64,000 nt of DNA from assembly GCA_022559845.1 (NCBI GenBank), contig CM040118.1, forward strand, positions 448,196,053 through 448,260,052. The letters are read 5' to 3'. This DNA comes from Amorphophallus konjac. Lineage: Eukaryota; Streptophyta; Magnoliopsida; Alismatales; Araceae. The translations under genes were made by a program, and so were the position numbers. Below the pieces are notes generated by a model that searched no databases, was not told the DNA's origin, and saw only the letters and a list, made by a program, of their open reading frames with translations. Shown one piece after another: positions 55,901 to 64,000 of this stretch (position 1 is the first letter of the stretch; each line of letters begins with the position of its first letter).

Positions 55901-56686
55901 TGAAGAGGCGAGATCTCGCGCTGAGTCCTGAGCGGGCTATGGATCACTAGAAGATGAATCTGCAAGAGATGGAAACGTATCAGAGGGCCCAGGGGATCTC
56001 CCTGGGGGAAAACCCTCCGATGGCTAAGTCAGTAGAGCTATGGTGGAAGCGATAATGGGGGGAGGAGAGAGCTGATGCGCGAGAATCCTCTCCACCACAG
56101 GGTGAAGCGAATCGTGCTCAGGAGCTAAGGGTGTGTGAATGCCTTGTTTCTCTTACCTTCTTCCGGAGGGTGTCCCTTGCTTAAATAGTGCGCCGCCTTC
56201 AGGAGTCCTGTAAGTTGAGGGGTTCCCGACGGGAGTTACGTCTTTAACGGGGGCTTTCATGGCCTGATCATGGGAACGTTATCCCCTCGGAGTCCGGCGG
56301 CTCCCCTGACTCTCCCGCTGGCGGGGGACTCTGAACGGCTGCACATGCAGATAATCAACCGGCCTTACCGAGCCTCGGGGATGCTAGCTCATGTCCGAGC
56401 GATAGGCATGGCCCGGCGAAGGTGGGGTCAGATAGGTCGGCTAGAGCCTATCTCTCTCGGACGGGGAGAGGGCTTTAGGCCAGACCTTCCTTGGGACCTG
56501 ACCGTTGTCTCGGGCCCTCCGAGCCTAGAAGGCCACCGGGGAGAGTTAGTTCCTCGAGTCTTATTTATTGGGCTTTTCTTCCCTAAGTGGGCCCTGTGGG
56601 CTATCACTCGGGCGGGCTCGCCTGGTTGGACCTTGTGGGTCTTGTTGGGCTGCCTTTGTGGTGGGCTGCGGAAATCCCCCTCTCCA
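55901..56686 (-). repeat. 3' LTR of Tat element
   Basis: TGAAGAGGCGAGATC ... CCCCCTCTCCA; 786 bp, same length as the other LTR. Confidence 0.95.
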
Positions 56687-56707
56687 CTTGTCCCCCTCCT
56701 ACTCCCG
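56687..56707 (-). promoter_or_regulatory. Polypurine tract of Tat element
   Basis: Minus strand GGAGTAGGAGGGGGACAAG directly next to the 3' LTR. Confidence 0.85.
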
Positions 56708-56962
56708 AGCCAAGGAGGCTCGGATGAGTAGTTTTTCGAGGCTTTGGACCGGCGTGGCTCAGGTGGGTGGAATTCCGTTGGCGTTATGGAGCCGCTTATA
56801 GCGGTCGCCGAGGCCCGTAATGATGATCCTGACGGATTCGAAACGAAGGGGCCCCCCCTTTTTCTCGGAGCATGGAACGGCACACCGCCACCCTCAGGGG
56901 TTTTTAGGGGGCGCTGTTCATCGTTCTAGGCTTCCAGGGTTTTAGGCTTTCCTTGCTTCTTG

Positions 56963-57800
56963 ATGCGCCGTGAGAGCACAGTGGAGACGCGGAGCCTTGC
57001 GGCGGCATTCGTGGAGTTGGCGAGGATAACCGCAGAGGCGGTCCGGCAACTTCCTTCTCCCCCGGAGTCTTCGAGCTCGTACGAGGGATCTTCCCCCGAC
57101 TCGATGGCGGGTCAGAGTCCGGAGCTTGTGCCGGCGAGGCGGGAACCCGTCCCCAACTGCAGTGAGTTGGGGGAAGCGGAGGTGCGGAGGCTGGAGCATC
57201 GTTTTCGCCTGCCTCTCAGATACAGCTTTGCTGCCGCCGCTCCGCACGAGACGAGTCTGGATGATCGCGGGGAGCACATTTGCACCTTTCTTCTGACTTG
57301 GAAGAGCGGATTTCGTCTCCCTTTCGATCCTTTCGTGCTGCAGCTTCTTAATTTTTTCCGGTTGGCACCTATTCAGCTGGTGGCCAACTCATATCTTCTG
57401 CTTTCGGCCTTCTGGATTCTTTGTCGTCAGCACGACATTTTTCCTTCCTTGGACCTCTTCCATTTCTTCTTTGAGCTGAAAGCGCACCCGTCGGCGGGAA
57501 AAGGCTTCTACTTCATCCAGGCGCGGAGGAATAGGAGCTGCATCTCGCTTGCGGCGAAGGACTCCTCGCACAAGGGGTGGAAGACCCACTTCTTCTGGGT
57601 AAAGGTGGTGGCGACGGACGAGATCTGGAGATGTCGGACCTCGCCCAACTTTCATCCGAATCTGCCCCCTCGCCAGGAGGAATTCCCTCCCCACGTAGAG
57701 CAGCAGGCTGCCCGTCTACTGGAGGACCGTCGATCGACCGAGGAGCTGGTGACGCTGGAGAACATCGAACGGTGTCTTCTCTCGCGGTTGACGTCGACAG
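56963..57800 (+). CDS. Gypsy-type antisense gene of Tat element, exon 1
   Basis: Starts M-R-R-E-S at 56,963 (matching the M-R-R start of the relic at 11,532) and has the A-A-F-V-E-L-A-R-I-T-A-E-A motif. Residues about 75-270 resemble the plant 'putative gypsy type transposon' domain (PF04195): R-L-P-L-R-Y, F-R-L-P-F-D-P-F-V, L-N-F-F-x-L-A-P-I-Q-L-V-x-N. The exon ends at an AG|GTACAG donor at 57,800/57,801 with one base of a codon. It runs antisense to gag, next to the 3' LTR, as antisense ORFs of Tat elements do. Function unknown. Confidence 0.75.
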
Positions 57801-57875
57801 GTACAGCTCTTGAGGCTCTTTTTCTGGGGTGGTAGCTCCTTTCCTCCTCCTGACTGGGGCTTCTCCTTGTTGCAG
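57801..57875 (+). other. 75-bp intron of antisense gene
   Basis: GTACAG ... TTCTCCTTGTTGCAG. Removing it restores the frame (split Asp codon) into the next open segment; reading through hits TAG at 57,833-57,835. Confidence 0.72.
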
Positions 57876-59542
57876 ACGTGAGGCGGGAGCCTCTGGAGGA
57901 GGCGACCGAGGTCATCGATCTGGGAGATGACTCGACAGCCGATGAACCTGATGCCTTGGCGGGTCGTGCCCAGGCCCGAGACAAGGGCAAGGGGGTGGCC
58001 CCCGAGGGGTCTTCTCGATCGACCGGCCTGAAGCGCAAGGATCCCCTGGCGGGGAAACTGCGGGAGGCCGTGAAGGCCAGGAAAAGGGCCAAGAAGGCCG
58101 GCCTTTCTACCGCCGTCGGGGGCGATTCTGGCTCGGCGGCGCTTCCCCCCTCGGGGGCAGGATGGGGCCGACCCCTCCGGGCTGGCTCTCCCATCCGCCG
58201 GGCGAGAGGGGGCCGAGGAGACCAGGGGCCCCTCAGAGGGAGGTGATGGGTCGGCTCTCCCCTCTGCGGGGGTAGAGGGGGCCGATGCCGGTGTGGCTGG
58301 CGCTGGGACCGAGGGATCGGTCGGCGCGGATGGGGGTTCGCCTGCGGGGGCGTTGCGGCCCCATGTGCCGGAAGTTTCTGGTGCGGCCGATCCCGCGACG
58401 TCGGTCGAGGGTGGGGGTTCGCCCGGGGAGGCGTCGCAACCCCAACCGACCGTGGCGCGTGGGGCGGTCAGCTTCGCTGCCCGAACAGGGTCTTCTGGCG
58501 GGGTGCCCAGGGTGGAGCGGTCCCCTTTGCCGGAGCCTCTAGACAGGCTCGGTATCTCGGGTGACTTGTACCGGTTCTGCCGGTCGATCGCCGAGAGGAC
58601 GAGGGGGGGAGAAAGGCGCAATACTCCCGCCGGGGTCCTTGATGTCCTGATGGAGGGCGGCCTGGCCATAGCTCGGACAGCGGCCGTGATGGCGGAGGCG
58701 CACGCCCGGACGGAGGCGGAACGGTCAAGGCTTGCCTGGACCCTTGGTGGATGCGAGGGAAAACTAGCCCGGCTCGAGGGGGAGCATGAGGGGCTCCGGC
58801 GGGAGTTCCTCGCATTCAGGGAGTTGGCGCGGTCGAGCCGACGGGAAGCCGAGGCGCTGGCCGAGCAGCTAACAAGGGCCCAAGAATCGCTCGAGAGGAA
58901 GAGCAAACGTCTGGAAGATGAGCGTCAGCGTCACACGAGCTGGATGGCCTCTGGGAGCTTGAGCGCGGCGAGCTGCAGGATCGGGCAGAGGACGCAGAGC
59001 GCCTTTGTGCTGAGGCCGAGGCGAACCGAGCCTGGGCGGAGGGCCGGATGATCGAAGCCGAGCGGAGGATGACCGAGCTAGAGGAGCGTCTGGCGAGGGC
59101 GGAAGAGCGTGCGGCCGAGGCGGAGCGGGCTCGGGTTGAGCTTGCCGGAAGGGTAGGGCAGGTTGAGGCGGAGGCGATCGAGCGTTACAAAGGCTCGGAG
59201 GCTTACTCGGCCGACTTGATTAAAGCTGCCCTCCCCTACTATGAGGTAGCGCTCCGCCGGGCGATGAGCTATGCCAATGAGCACCTTGCCGGGGGTGATT
59301 TTCCTTACGGCCAGAGTTATTACTCGGATGAGTCAGTTTCCAGCTCCTCATCCTCGGCCGGGGAGGAACCGGAGGAGTCACCTCCAGCGGGGTCACCAAC
59401 TCCGGAGGCTCCGGGAGGGCTCACGACCGGGACAGTTCTCGCACAGGCGAGGTCAGTGTCCGGGCCGGCCGTCACCGAAGGTACCGGGGGTGACCCGTCC
59501 CCTACTGCTGTTCCTGAGCTTCAAAGTGGGCCCGAGGCCTGA
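57876..59542 (+). pseudogene. Gypsy-type antisense gene of Tat element, exon 2
   Basis: Encodes an acidic start (E-V-I-D-L-G-D-D-S), a Lys/Arg-rich patch near 58,030-58,100 (possible nuclear signal), Gly/Ser-rich linkers, a long coiled coil (about 58,690-59,190; heptads rich in Glu, Arg, Ala and Leu) and a Ser/Glu/Pro-rich tail ending at TGA 59,540-59,542. Two frame changes, near 58,150-58,170 and near 58,940, break it in GC-rich runs. The coiled coil suggests oligomerisation. The tail Y-Y-E-V-A-L-R-R segment is conserved-looking. Confidence 0.65.
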
Positions 59543-59617
59543 TGTATTATGCTTTATTTTGCCCCTTCCCCTTTTTGTCTATTTTTCCTTTTGTAAGAGG
59601 ACTTCTTTATGGGAGGC

Positions 59618-59623
59618 AATAAA
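59618..59623 (+). terminator. Poly(A) signal of antisense gene
   Basis: AATAAA about 76 bp after the stop, in T-rich DNA. Confidence 0.65.
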
Positions 59624-59892
59624 GAACTTACTTTGTTTGATCGCTATCTTTGCCGTGAATTGGCTGGCGTATCGAGGGCAGTTGGAAAGTGCCGATATTC
59701 TTTGCACCGTTTTCGCATGCCGATTCGGGAGACTTCTGGCGGGGCGTCCTTTCATTCCACCATGCTTTGAAAGTCGAGGCGCTTCGCGAATCCCGCTAGG
59801 GCGGGGGCCGAGGAATTGGAGGTGACCTTCCAGGGGAGGTCCTGTAGCGTGTTTTCGAGGGGGGAGTCATTTAAGGCGCGTGGCCTCCCTTG

Positions 59893-59905
59893 GCCTATAA
59901 ACAGG
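59893..59905 (+). promoter_or_regulatory. TATA box of possible second antisense unit
   Basis: GGCCTATAAACAGGACC, about 110 bp before a small ORF at 60,006. Confidence 0.5.
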
Positions 59906-60005
59906 ACCGAAGGGTGCTCCTTCCCTCTTAACACTTAGGACTCTCGCCGGCGGTCTGCTCTTATTCCCTCGTTTTCGCTCTGCGTTGCGCCGCCACGATC
60001 GGAGC

Positions 60006-60107
60006 ATGGAGGACCCTTCAGAAGGTGACGCCGCAGACGACGGGGAGCGGCCGGTTCCAGCTATCCTGGAATATCGGTCGGATCCCACGGTCGCCGCGCG
60101 TGCATGA
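60006..60107 (+). CDS. Small acidic ORF, second antisense unit
   Basis: 33 codons, acidic (D-A-A-D-D-G-E), following a TATA box at 59,893. The downstream stretch to about 60,690 has no long ORF and ends in 3' UTR-like DNA convergent with gag. It may be the first exon of a decayed gene. Not matched to any family. Confidence 0.3.
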   Translation: MEDPSEGDAADDGERPVPAILEYRSDPTVAARA

Positions 60108-60716
60108 GACGGGTCCGACGGTCGCCGCGCGGATCTGGAGAGGGCTTCGACGTGTGGGGGCACGCCGTTTTCCTCCTCTTGGCTCCGGCGAGGCTTCCGA
60201 GTGGACGCCGAGATGGAGGGCGGATGGGGGAGTTAGGGATGCCGGCCGTCATTCCCCTCCGTGGGAGGGGAGGAGGCGGCTCGCCTCTGTCCGCAGCCTC
60301 TTTCTCTCTCTTTTGTTCTTCATTTCTTTCACTCTTCGGGGGCTGCTTGCTTTCTGTTCGCCTCCAAGGAGTTGGTGGATTGGCAGAGAGGAGACCTTCA
60401 CGGCGCTCCTTTTTCTAGGTTGTTGCCAACTTGGAAGGTAGCCTTCCTCGCGTGAAAGGTGGCCTTCTCCTTGTCATCCCTCTGTCACCCTTGTCACAGT
60501 CCACCCGAGCCAACTGGGTCGACCATCTCTTGTCCGAGCCAGTTTCTACGCGAGGCAGAGTCAGTGGCTGGATGCGAGAAGGTCAAGACCGGGTCGACCG
60601 GGCGATGGCCGTCTGCCGTGGTGTTAGATGGATTTTTGCTTTTCACTATGTAATGTATTGGCAGTTGCCTTTCTGATGTACCAACAATTATCTTGAATGA
60701 ATGCAAAAAGGGGGTT

Positions 60717-62402
60717 TTATTTCACCCGATTTGTTGATACAGTTTTCAGAAATAAAATCTGCGTAGTGTGGTTGCGTTCCATGTCCGGGGAATGGGTTCC
60801 CCTTCCATCGTGGCCAACCTGTACGCACCTTTCCCGAGCGTCTCGATCACTCGGTAGGGGCCTTCCCAGTTGGGGGATAGCTTGCCCGCCGCCTCCAGTG
60901 GTCGAGAGGCTTCGGTCTTCCTTGTGCCCGGTCGTGTACCGGGCTAGATGCCCCAGACGGATGAGGCGCTCGATCTCGTCCTGGAGCTGATGGCAATCTC
61001 CGGTGTGGTGCCCGTGGTCACCGTGGAACAGGCAATGCCTGTCCCGCTTGCTGTTCTTCGACCTCATTGGCTCGGGCTGGCAGAGATGTCCCGAGTCTTT
61101 GATGTCTTCATAGATCTCGTAGACTGGCGCGGTCAAGGGGGTGTACCGCTCGTACTTTCTCTTGCGCTCTCCTTCTCGATCGCGCTTCTTACCCGAGCCA
61201 GGGTTTGGCTCGGAGGTTCGCTTCTTGTCCCCCTCCCGACCCGAGCCGGTTGCGTCTCGGCAGGCGCTGAGTACTTCTTCGCACTCGGCGTGGCGCAGTG
61301 CCAGAGTCACTAGCTCGGCAAGGGTCGAGGGAGGGTGGAGGACAAGCTCGCGGCGGAGATTCTCGTCCCGGGTGCCCCCGGTCTGTGCGGTTGTGGCTGA
61401 GGCCACATCCAGGCGGGGGATCCTGAGGGCTTCCGATTTAAATCGGTGGACGTAAGTCCGGAGCCTTTCCCCTTGCGCCTGTTTGAGAGCCAGGAGCCCG
61501 GCTACTGACCTTGGGGGGGCGCTACCGGCGAAACTCTCCTTGAAAATTCGCCCAAATTGCCTGAAGTCTCGGATGGACCCAGGGGCGAGGGCCCGGAACC
61601 ACGCCTGAGCGCCTTGGACCAGGGTGGCCACGAAGGCCCGGCATTTGATGGGATCCGGCGTTCCATGCAGGGTCACTAGGGCGTCGAAGCTATCGTAGTG
61701 GTCGGCTGGGTCGCCCTGGCCGTCGTAGAGCTTGAAGGTTGGGATGGAGGCTCTGGGAGAGACCTCTGCCTTCAAGATGTACTCGGAGAAAGGGGATTTC
61801 TCCTCGTCCTCCGGGAAAGAGGTCTTCTGCAGGGCGCGGAGGGCGCGCTCTTGCTCTGCGAACCGTCTTTCAAAATCTCGTAGCCGGAGAGACAGCTCCG
61901 GTTGTGGTCGCGCCGTGGGGCTGGGGGGGGCGTCATGGCGATCTCCCGGAGCACTGGTGCCCGGGCGCAGCGGCCTTGCCCCCTGCTTCCCTCTCCTCGG
62001 CGTGGAGGAAGCCTCTTGCTCCGTAGGCGGAGCATGCGAGGGTCCTCCGACGTCGTTGCGGAGGAGCTGTCGGTCGCGGAGGGTGAAGCGGCCTCCGGCG
62101 GTGTGCTGCGTCGCACTCCTTCGAGGGGGACTTCCTGACGGGGCGTGGGACATTGCGCCCCTAGCCGCCTGGGCCCTCATGAGCTCCACGAGGACATCCA
62201 TTTTTTCGTTGAGGGCCTGGAAGGCGTTGGCGCCACCGTCGAGGGGTGCCCCTGTCTCCGCCGGGGGGGGGGGTGGCCTGTTGGTGTGGACGCTGGCGTT
62301 GGAGGGGGGGCTCTGCGAGACCCTAGAGGGGGCGCCTCCCGCCGCTGCCATAGCCTTACCCTTCCCATCGGCGGATCTCCTCCCTGAGTTTTTTCTCACC
62401 AT
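60717..62402 (-). CDS. Tat-lineage gag
   Basis: 561 residues from ATG at 62,400-62,402, first after the primer site; the frame also extends upstream into the LTR, but those residues lie before this ATG. Ser/Pro-rich N-terminus; helix-rich retrotransposon gag domain in the middle (F-K-L-Y-D-G-x-G-D-P, A-x-A-W-F-R-x-L, F-x-x-F-G-R-I-F-K-E-S-F, L-L-A-L-K-Q-A-Q-G-E); zinc knuckle near the C-terminus of C-x2-H-x3-G-H-x3-D-C form (C-L-F-H-G-D-H-G-H-H-T-G-D-C). No stop or frameshift. It would form the virus-like particle. The frame ends about 70 residues past the knuckle in atypical sequence at TAA 60,717, presumably where pol was lost. Confidence 0.88.
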   Translation of the reverse strand: MVRKNSGRRSADGKGKAMAAAGGAPSRVSQSPPSNASVHTNRPPPPPAETGAPLDGGANAFQALNEKMDVLVELMRAQAARGAMSHAPSGSPPRRSATQHTAGGRFTLRDRQLLRNDVGGPSHAPPTEQEASSTPRRGKQGARPLRPGTSAPGDRHDAPPSPTARPQPELSLRLRDFERRFAEQERALRALQKTSFPEDEEKSPFSEYILKAEVSPRASIPTFKLYDGQGDPADHYDSFDALVTLHGTPDPIKCRAFVATLVQGAQAWFRALAPGSIRDFRQFGRIFKESFAGSAPPRSVAGLLALKQAQGERLRTYVHRFKSEALRIPRLDVASATTAQTGGTRDENLRRELVLHPPSTLAELVTLALRHAECEEVLSACRDATGSGREGDKKRTSEPNPGSGKKRDREGERKRKYERYTPLTAPVYEIYEDIKDSGHLCQPEPMRSKNSKRDRHCLFHGDHGHHTGDCHQLQDEIERLIRLGHLARYTTGHKEDRSLSTTGGGGQAIPQLGRPLPSDRDARERCVQVGHDGRGTHSPDMERNHTTQILFLKTVSTNRVK

Positions 62403-62419
62403 CTTGGCTCTTCGTGCGT

Positions 62420-62437
62420 TTCCCACAGACGGTGCCA
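62420..62437 (-). promoter_or_regulatory. Primer binding site of Tat element
   Basis: Minus strand TGGCACCGTCTGTGGGAA, two bases after the 5' LTR. It is near the TGGCGCCGTCTGTGGGAA site common in plant Tat elements, with one CpG change. Confidence 0.85.
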
Positions 62438-62439
62438 GA

Positions 62440-63225
62440 TGAAGAGGCGAGATCTCGCGCTGAGTCCTGAGCGGGCTATGGATCACCAGAAGATGAATAT
62501 GCAAGAGAGGGAAACGTATCAGAGGGCCCAGGGGATCTCCCTGGGGGAAAACCCTCCGATGGCTAAGTCAGTAGAGCTATGGTGGAAGCGATAATGGGGG
62601 GAGGAGAGAGCTGATGCGCGAGAATCCTCTCCACCAGAGGGTGAAGCGAATCGTGCTCAGGAGCTAAGGGTGTGTGAATGCCTTGTTTCTCTTACCTTCT
62701 TCCGGAGGGTGTCCCTTGCTTAAATAGTGCGCCGCCTTCAGGAGTCCTGTAAGCTGAGGGGTTCCCGGCGGGAGTTACGTCTTTAACGGGGGCTTTCATG
62801 GCCTGATCGTGGGAACGTTATCCCCTCGGAGTCCGGCGGCTCCCCTGACTCTCCCGCTGGCGGGGGACTCTGAACGGCTGCACATGCGGATAATCAACCG
62901 GCCTTACCGAGCCTCGGGGATGCTAGCTCATGTCCGAGCGATAGGCATGGCCCGGCGAAGGTGGGGTCGGATAGGTCGGCTAGAGCCTATCTCTCTCAGA
63001 CGGGGAGAGGGCTTTAGGCCGGACCTTCCTTGGGACCTGACCGTTGTCTCGGGCCCTCCGAGCCTAGAAGGCCGCCGGGGAGAGTTAGTTCCTCGAGTCT
63101 TATTTATTGGGCTTTTCTTCCCTAAGTGGGCCCTGTGGGCTATCACTCGGGCGGGCTCACCTGGTTGGACCTTGTGGGTCTTGTTGGGCTGCCTTTGTGG
63201 TGGGCTGCGAAAATCCCCCTCTCCA
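62440..63225 (-). repeat. 5' LTR of Tat element
   Basis: 786 bp, about 98% identical to 55,901-56,686. A CTATTTAAGC TATA-like box on the minus strand (about 62,719-62,727) would drive gag. Confidence 0.94.
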
Positions 63226-63230
63226 TTATC
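63226..63230. repeat. Right target duplication of Tat element
   Basis: TTATC. Confidence 0.95.
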
Positions 63231-63272
63231 CATGATTCTGATGTGTTGCCCTGTTGATTTTGTGGTGTGCAG

Positions 63273-63989
63273 GGCGTGATGAAAGGCCGGATCAGCTGGT
63301 CTCTAGTGGTGGCAGCGTACCGTGGGCTGCCAGACTTCCAGAGGGCGCGTGTGGACGCCATGGGCTTTGGAGCCTTCCCCAGGATCGAGCCCTTCCGGCT
63401 CGACCTTCCTCTTATCCAGGCATTGAGGGAGCGGTGGCATGTGCCGAGTCGGGCGTTTCTGATGCCCTGGGGGCACATGGTGCCGACACTTGAAGACGTA
63501 GCTCGGATCACCGGGTTACGAGTTGACGGAGAGGCGGTCAGCGGGGTCACCTACCCCGACTATCGAGAGAGTGCCCTGGACCTGCTGTGGTTAGAGACGA
63601 GCGTGACCGACAGAGACAGCAGGGTAGTCGGCCGAGTGGAGATTATGGAGGCTCTCGGATTCGTCGACCCGCGCCAGCGGGTTAGCGAGACTGGAGCGGA
63701 GTTTCTGGCACGACTGGAGGGAGATGCCCGTGCAGCTTTCACCCAGGACCCGAGCGAGCGGGAGCTGGTGGATCTAGACCTCCGGAGGTTTCTATTCTTC
63801 TTCCTGGGCCGCCTTCTGTTGGGGACGAAGGGGGATGGCATCCACTGCCGCTTCCTCGGGATCCTGGCGGACCTGGATAGAGTGGGACACTATGCGTAGA
63901 GAGTGGCTCTGCTTGCTCATCTGATCGCCGATCTCTCCCAGACTTCAGAGAAGGAGACGACAGTCAGTGGCTTCGCACCTTTTTTCCAA
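63273..63989 (+). pseudogene. PMD-like gene 2, exon 2 (plant mobile domain)
   Basis: Begins after TGTGGTGTGCAG (acceptor 63,271-63,272), phase 0 with exon 1. Clear plant mobile domain features: A-M-G-F-G-A-F-P-R-I near the start, L-I-Q-A-L-R-E-R-W, T-L-E-D-V-A-R-I-T-G-L, then helices with F-F-L-G-R-L-L-L-G-T-K-G. An in-frame TAG at 63,897-63,899 stands where PMD proteins usually have Trp; the frame continues (A-L-L-A-H-L-I) to a CAA|GTAAAC donor at 63,989/63,990, so further exons lie beyond the window. PMD proteins occur both in transposons and as host silencing factors; this copy's palindrome-flanked context suggests a TE origin. Confidence 0.75.
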
Positions 63990-64000
63990 GTAAACATTTT

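Larger units (their letters stand above)
55901..63225 (-). mobile_element. Complete non-autonomous Tat-lineage LTR element
   Basis: 7,325 bp with two 786-bp LTRs, a primer site, a polypurine tract and 5-bp duplications, all intact. The sense (minus) strand encodes only gag; the plus strand carries a spliced gypsy-type gene and possibly a second small unit. No protease, RT, RNase H or integrase motif was found between 56,687 and 60,717, so it needs enzymes from a partner element. LTRs differ at about 14 of 786 sites, mostly transitions, so insertion is fairly recent. The element is markedly GC-rich against its surroundings. It lies in the intron of PMD gene 2. Confidence 0.92.

Noticed and set aside
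57716..58906. 396-codon minus-strand ORF inside the Tat element
   Set aside because: It mirrors the GC-rich plus-strand gene; Ser/Pro/Arg composition and no domain mark it as a shadow.

Overview
This window is intergenic, repeat-dense DNA from the nuclear genome of a flowering plant with a large genome. The evidence is Tekay-type chromovirus LTRs of 2.7 to 3.3 kb, Tat-type elements with antisense genes, a SIRE-like copia element, a PIF/Harbinger transposon with intron-bearing genes, an integrated pararetrovirus fragment, and plant mobile domain (PMD) genes. I see no ordinary single-copy host gene, no rRNA, no tRNA and no CRISPR. I cannot name the species.

Layout. A 5'-truncated LINE with an intact 15-bp target duplication sits at 0.1-1.2 kb. 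A caulimovirid-like protease-RT-RNase H relic and its promoter follow (1.4-4.4 kb). A broken Tekay element with a complete 3' LTR occupies 4.4-11.3 kb; its right end cuts the start of a Tat antisense gene. A Tat/Ogre-like LTR with a duplicated promoter core plus a proline-rich ORF lies at 11.9-16.4 kb. A Tekay LTR at 16.4-29.8 kb is split by a 10.6-kb PIF/Harbinger element (17,357-27,951). That element carries a DDE transposase, a Myb/SANT-like protein and, between them, a small RNase H1 N-terminal (hybrid-binding) domain protein. A second Tekay pol fragment and 3' LTR (29.8-36.1 kb) holds a solo LTR (34,144-36,040). A Tekay solo LTR with perfect 5-bp duplications is at 36,229-38,925. Unassigned LTR-like DNA and a copia scrap follow, then a SIRE-like copia element lacking a recognisable 3' LTR (42.6-50.1 kb).

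From 50.7 kb on, Tat-lineage DNA dominates: a minus-strand LTR, two plus-strand PMD genes each with its own TATA box, and arrays of a GGCGTCC/GGACGCC palindrome. The second PMD gene carries, inside an intron, a complete 7,325-bp LTR element (55,901-63,225; TSD TTATC; 786-bp LTRs differing at about 14 sites). That element has gag on the minus strand, a spliced gypsy-type gene on the plus strand and no pol, so it looks non-autonomous.

Recurring themes: each LTR family carries its own short near-palindromic motif repeated in U3; LTR termini twice abut mid-pol sequence directly; and premature stops are mostly TAG, as expected from C-to-T decay of methylated plant DNA.
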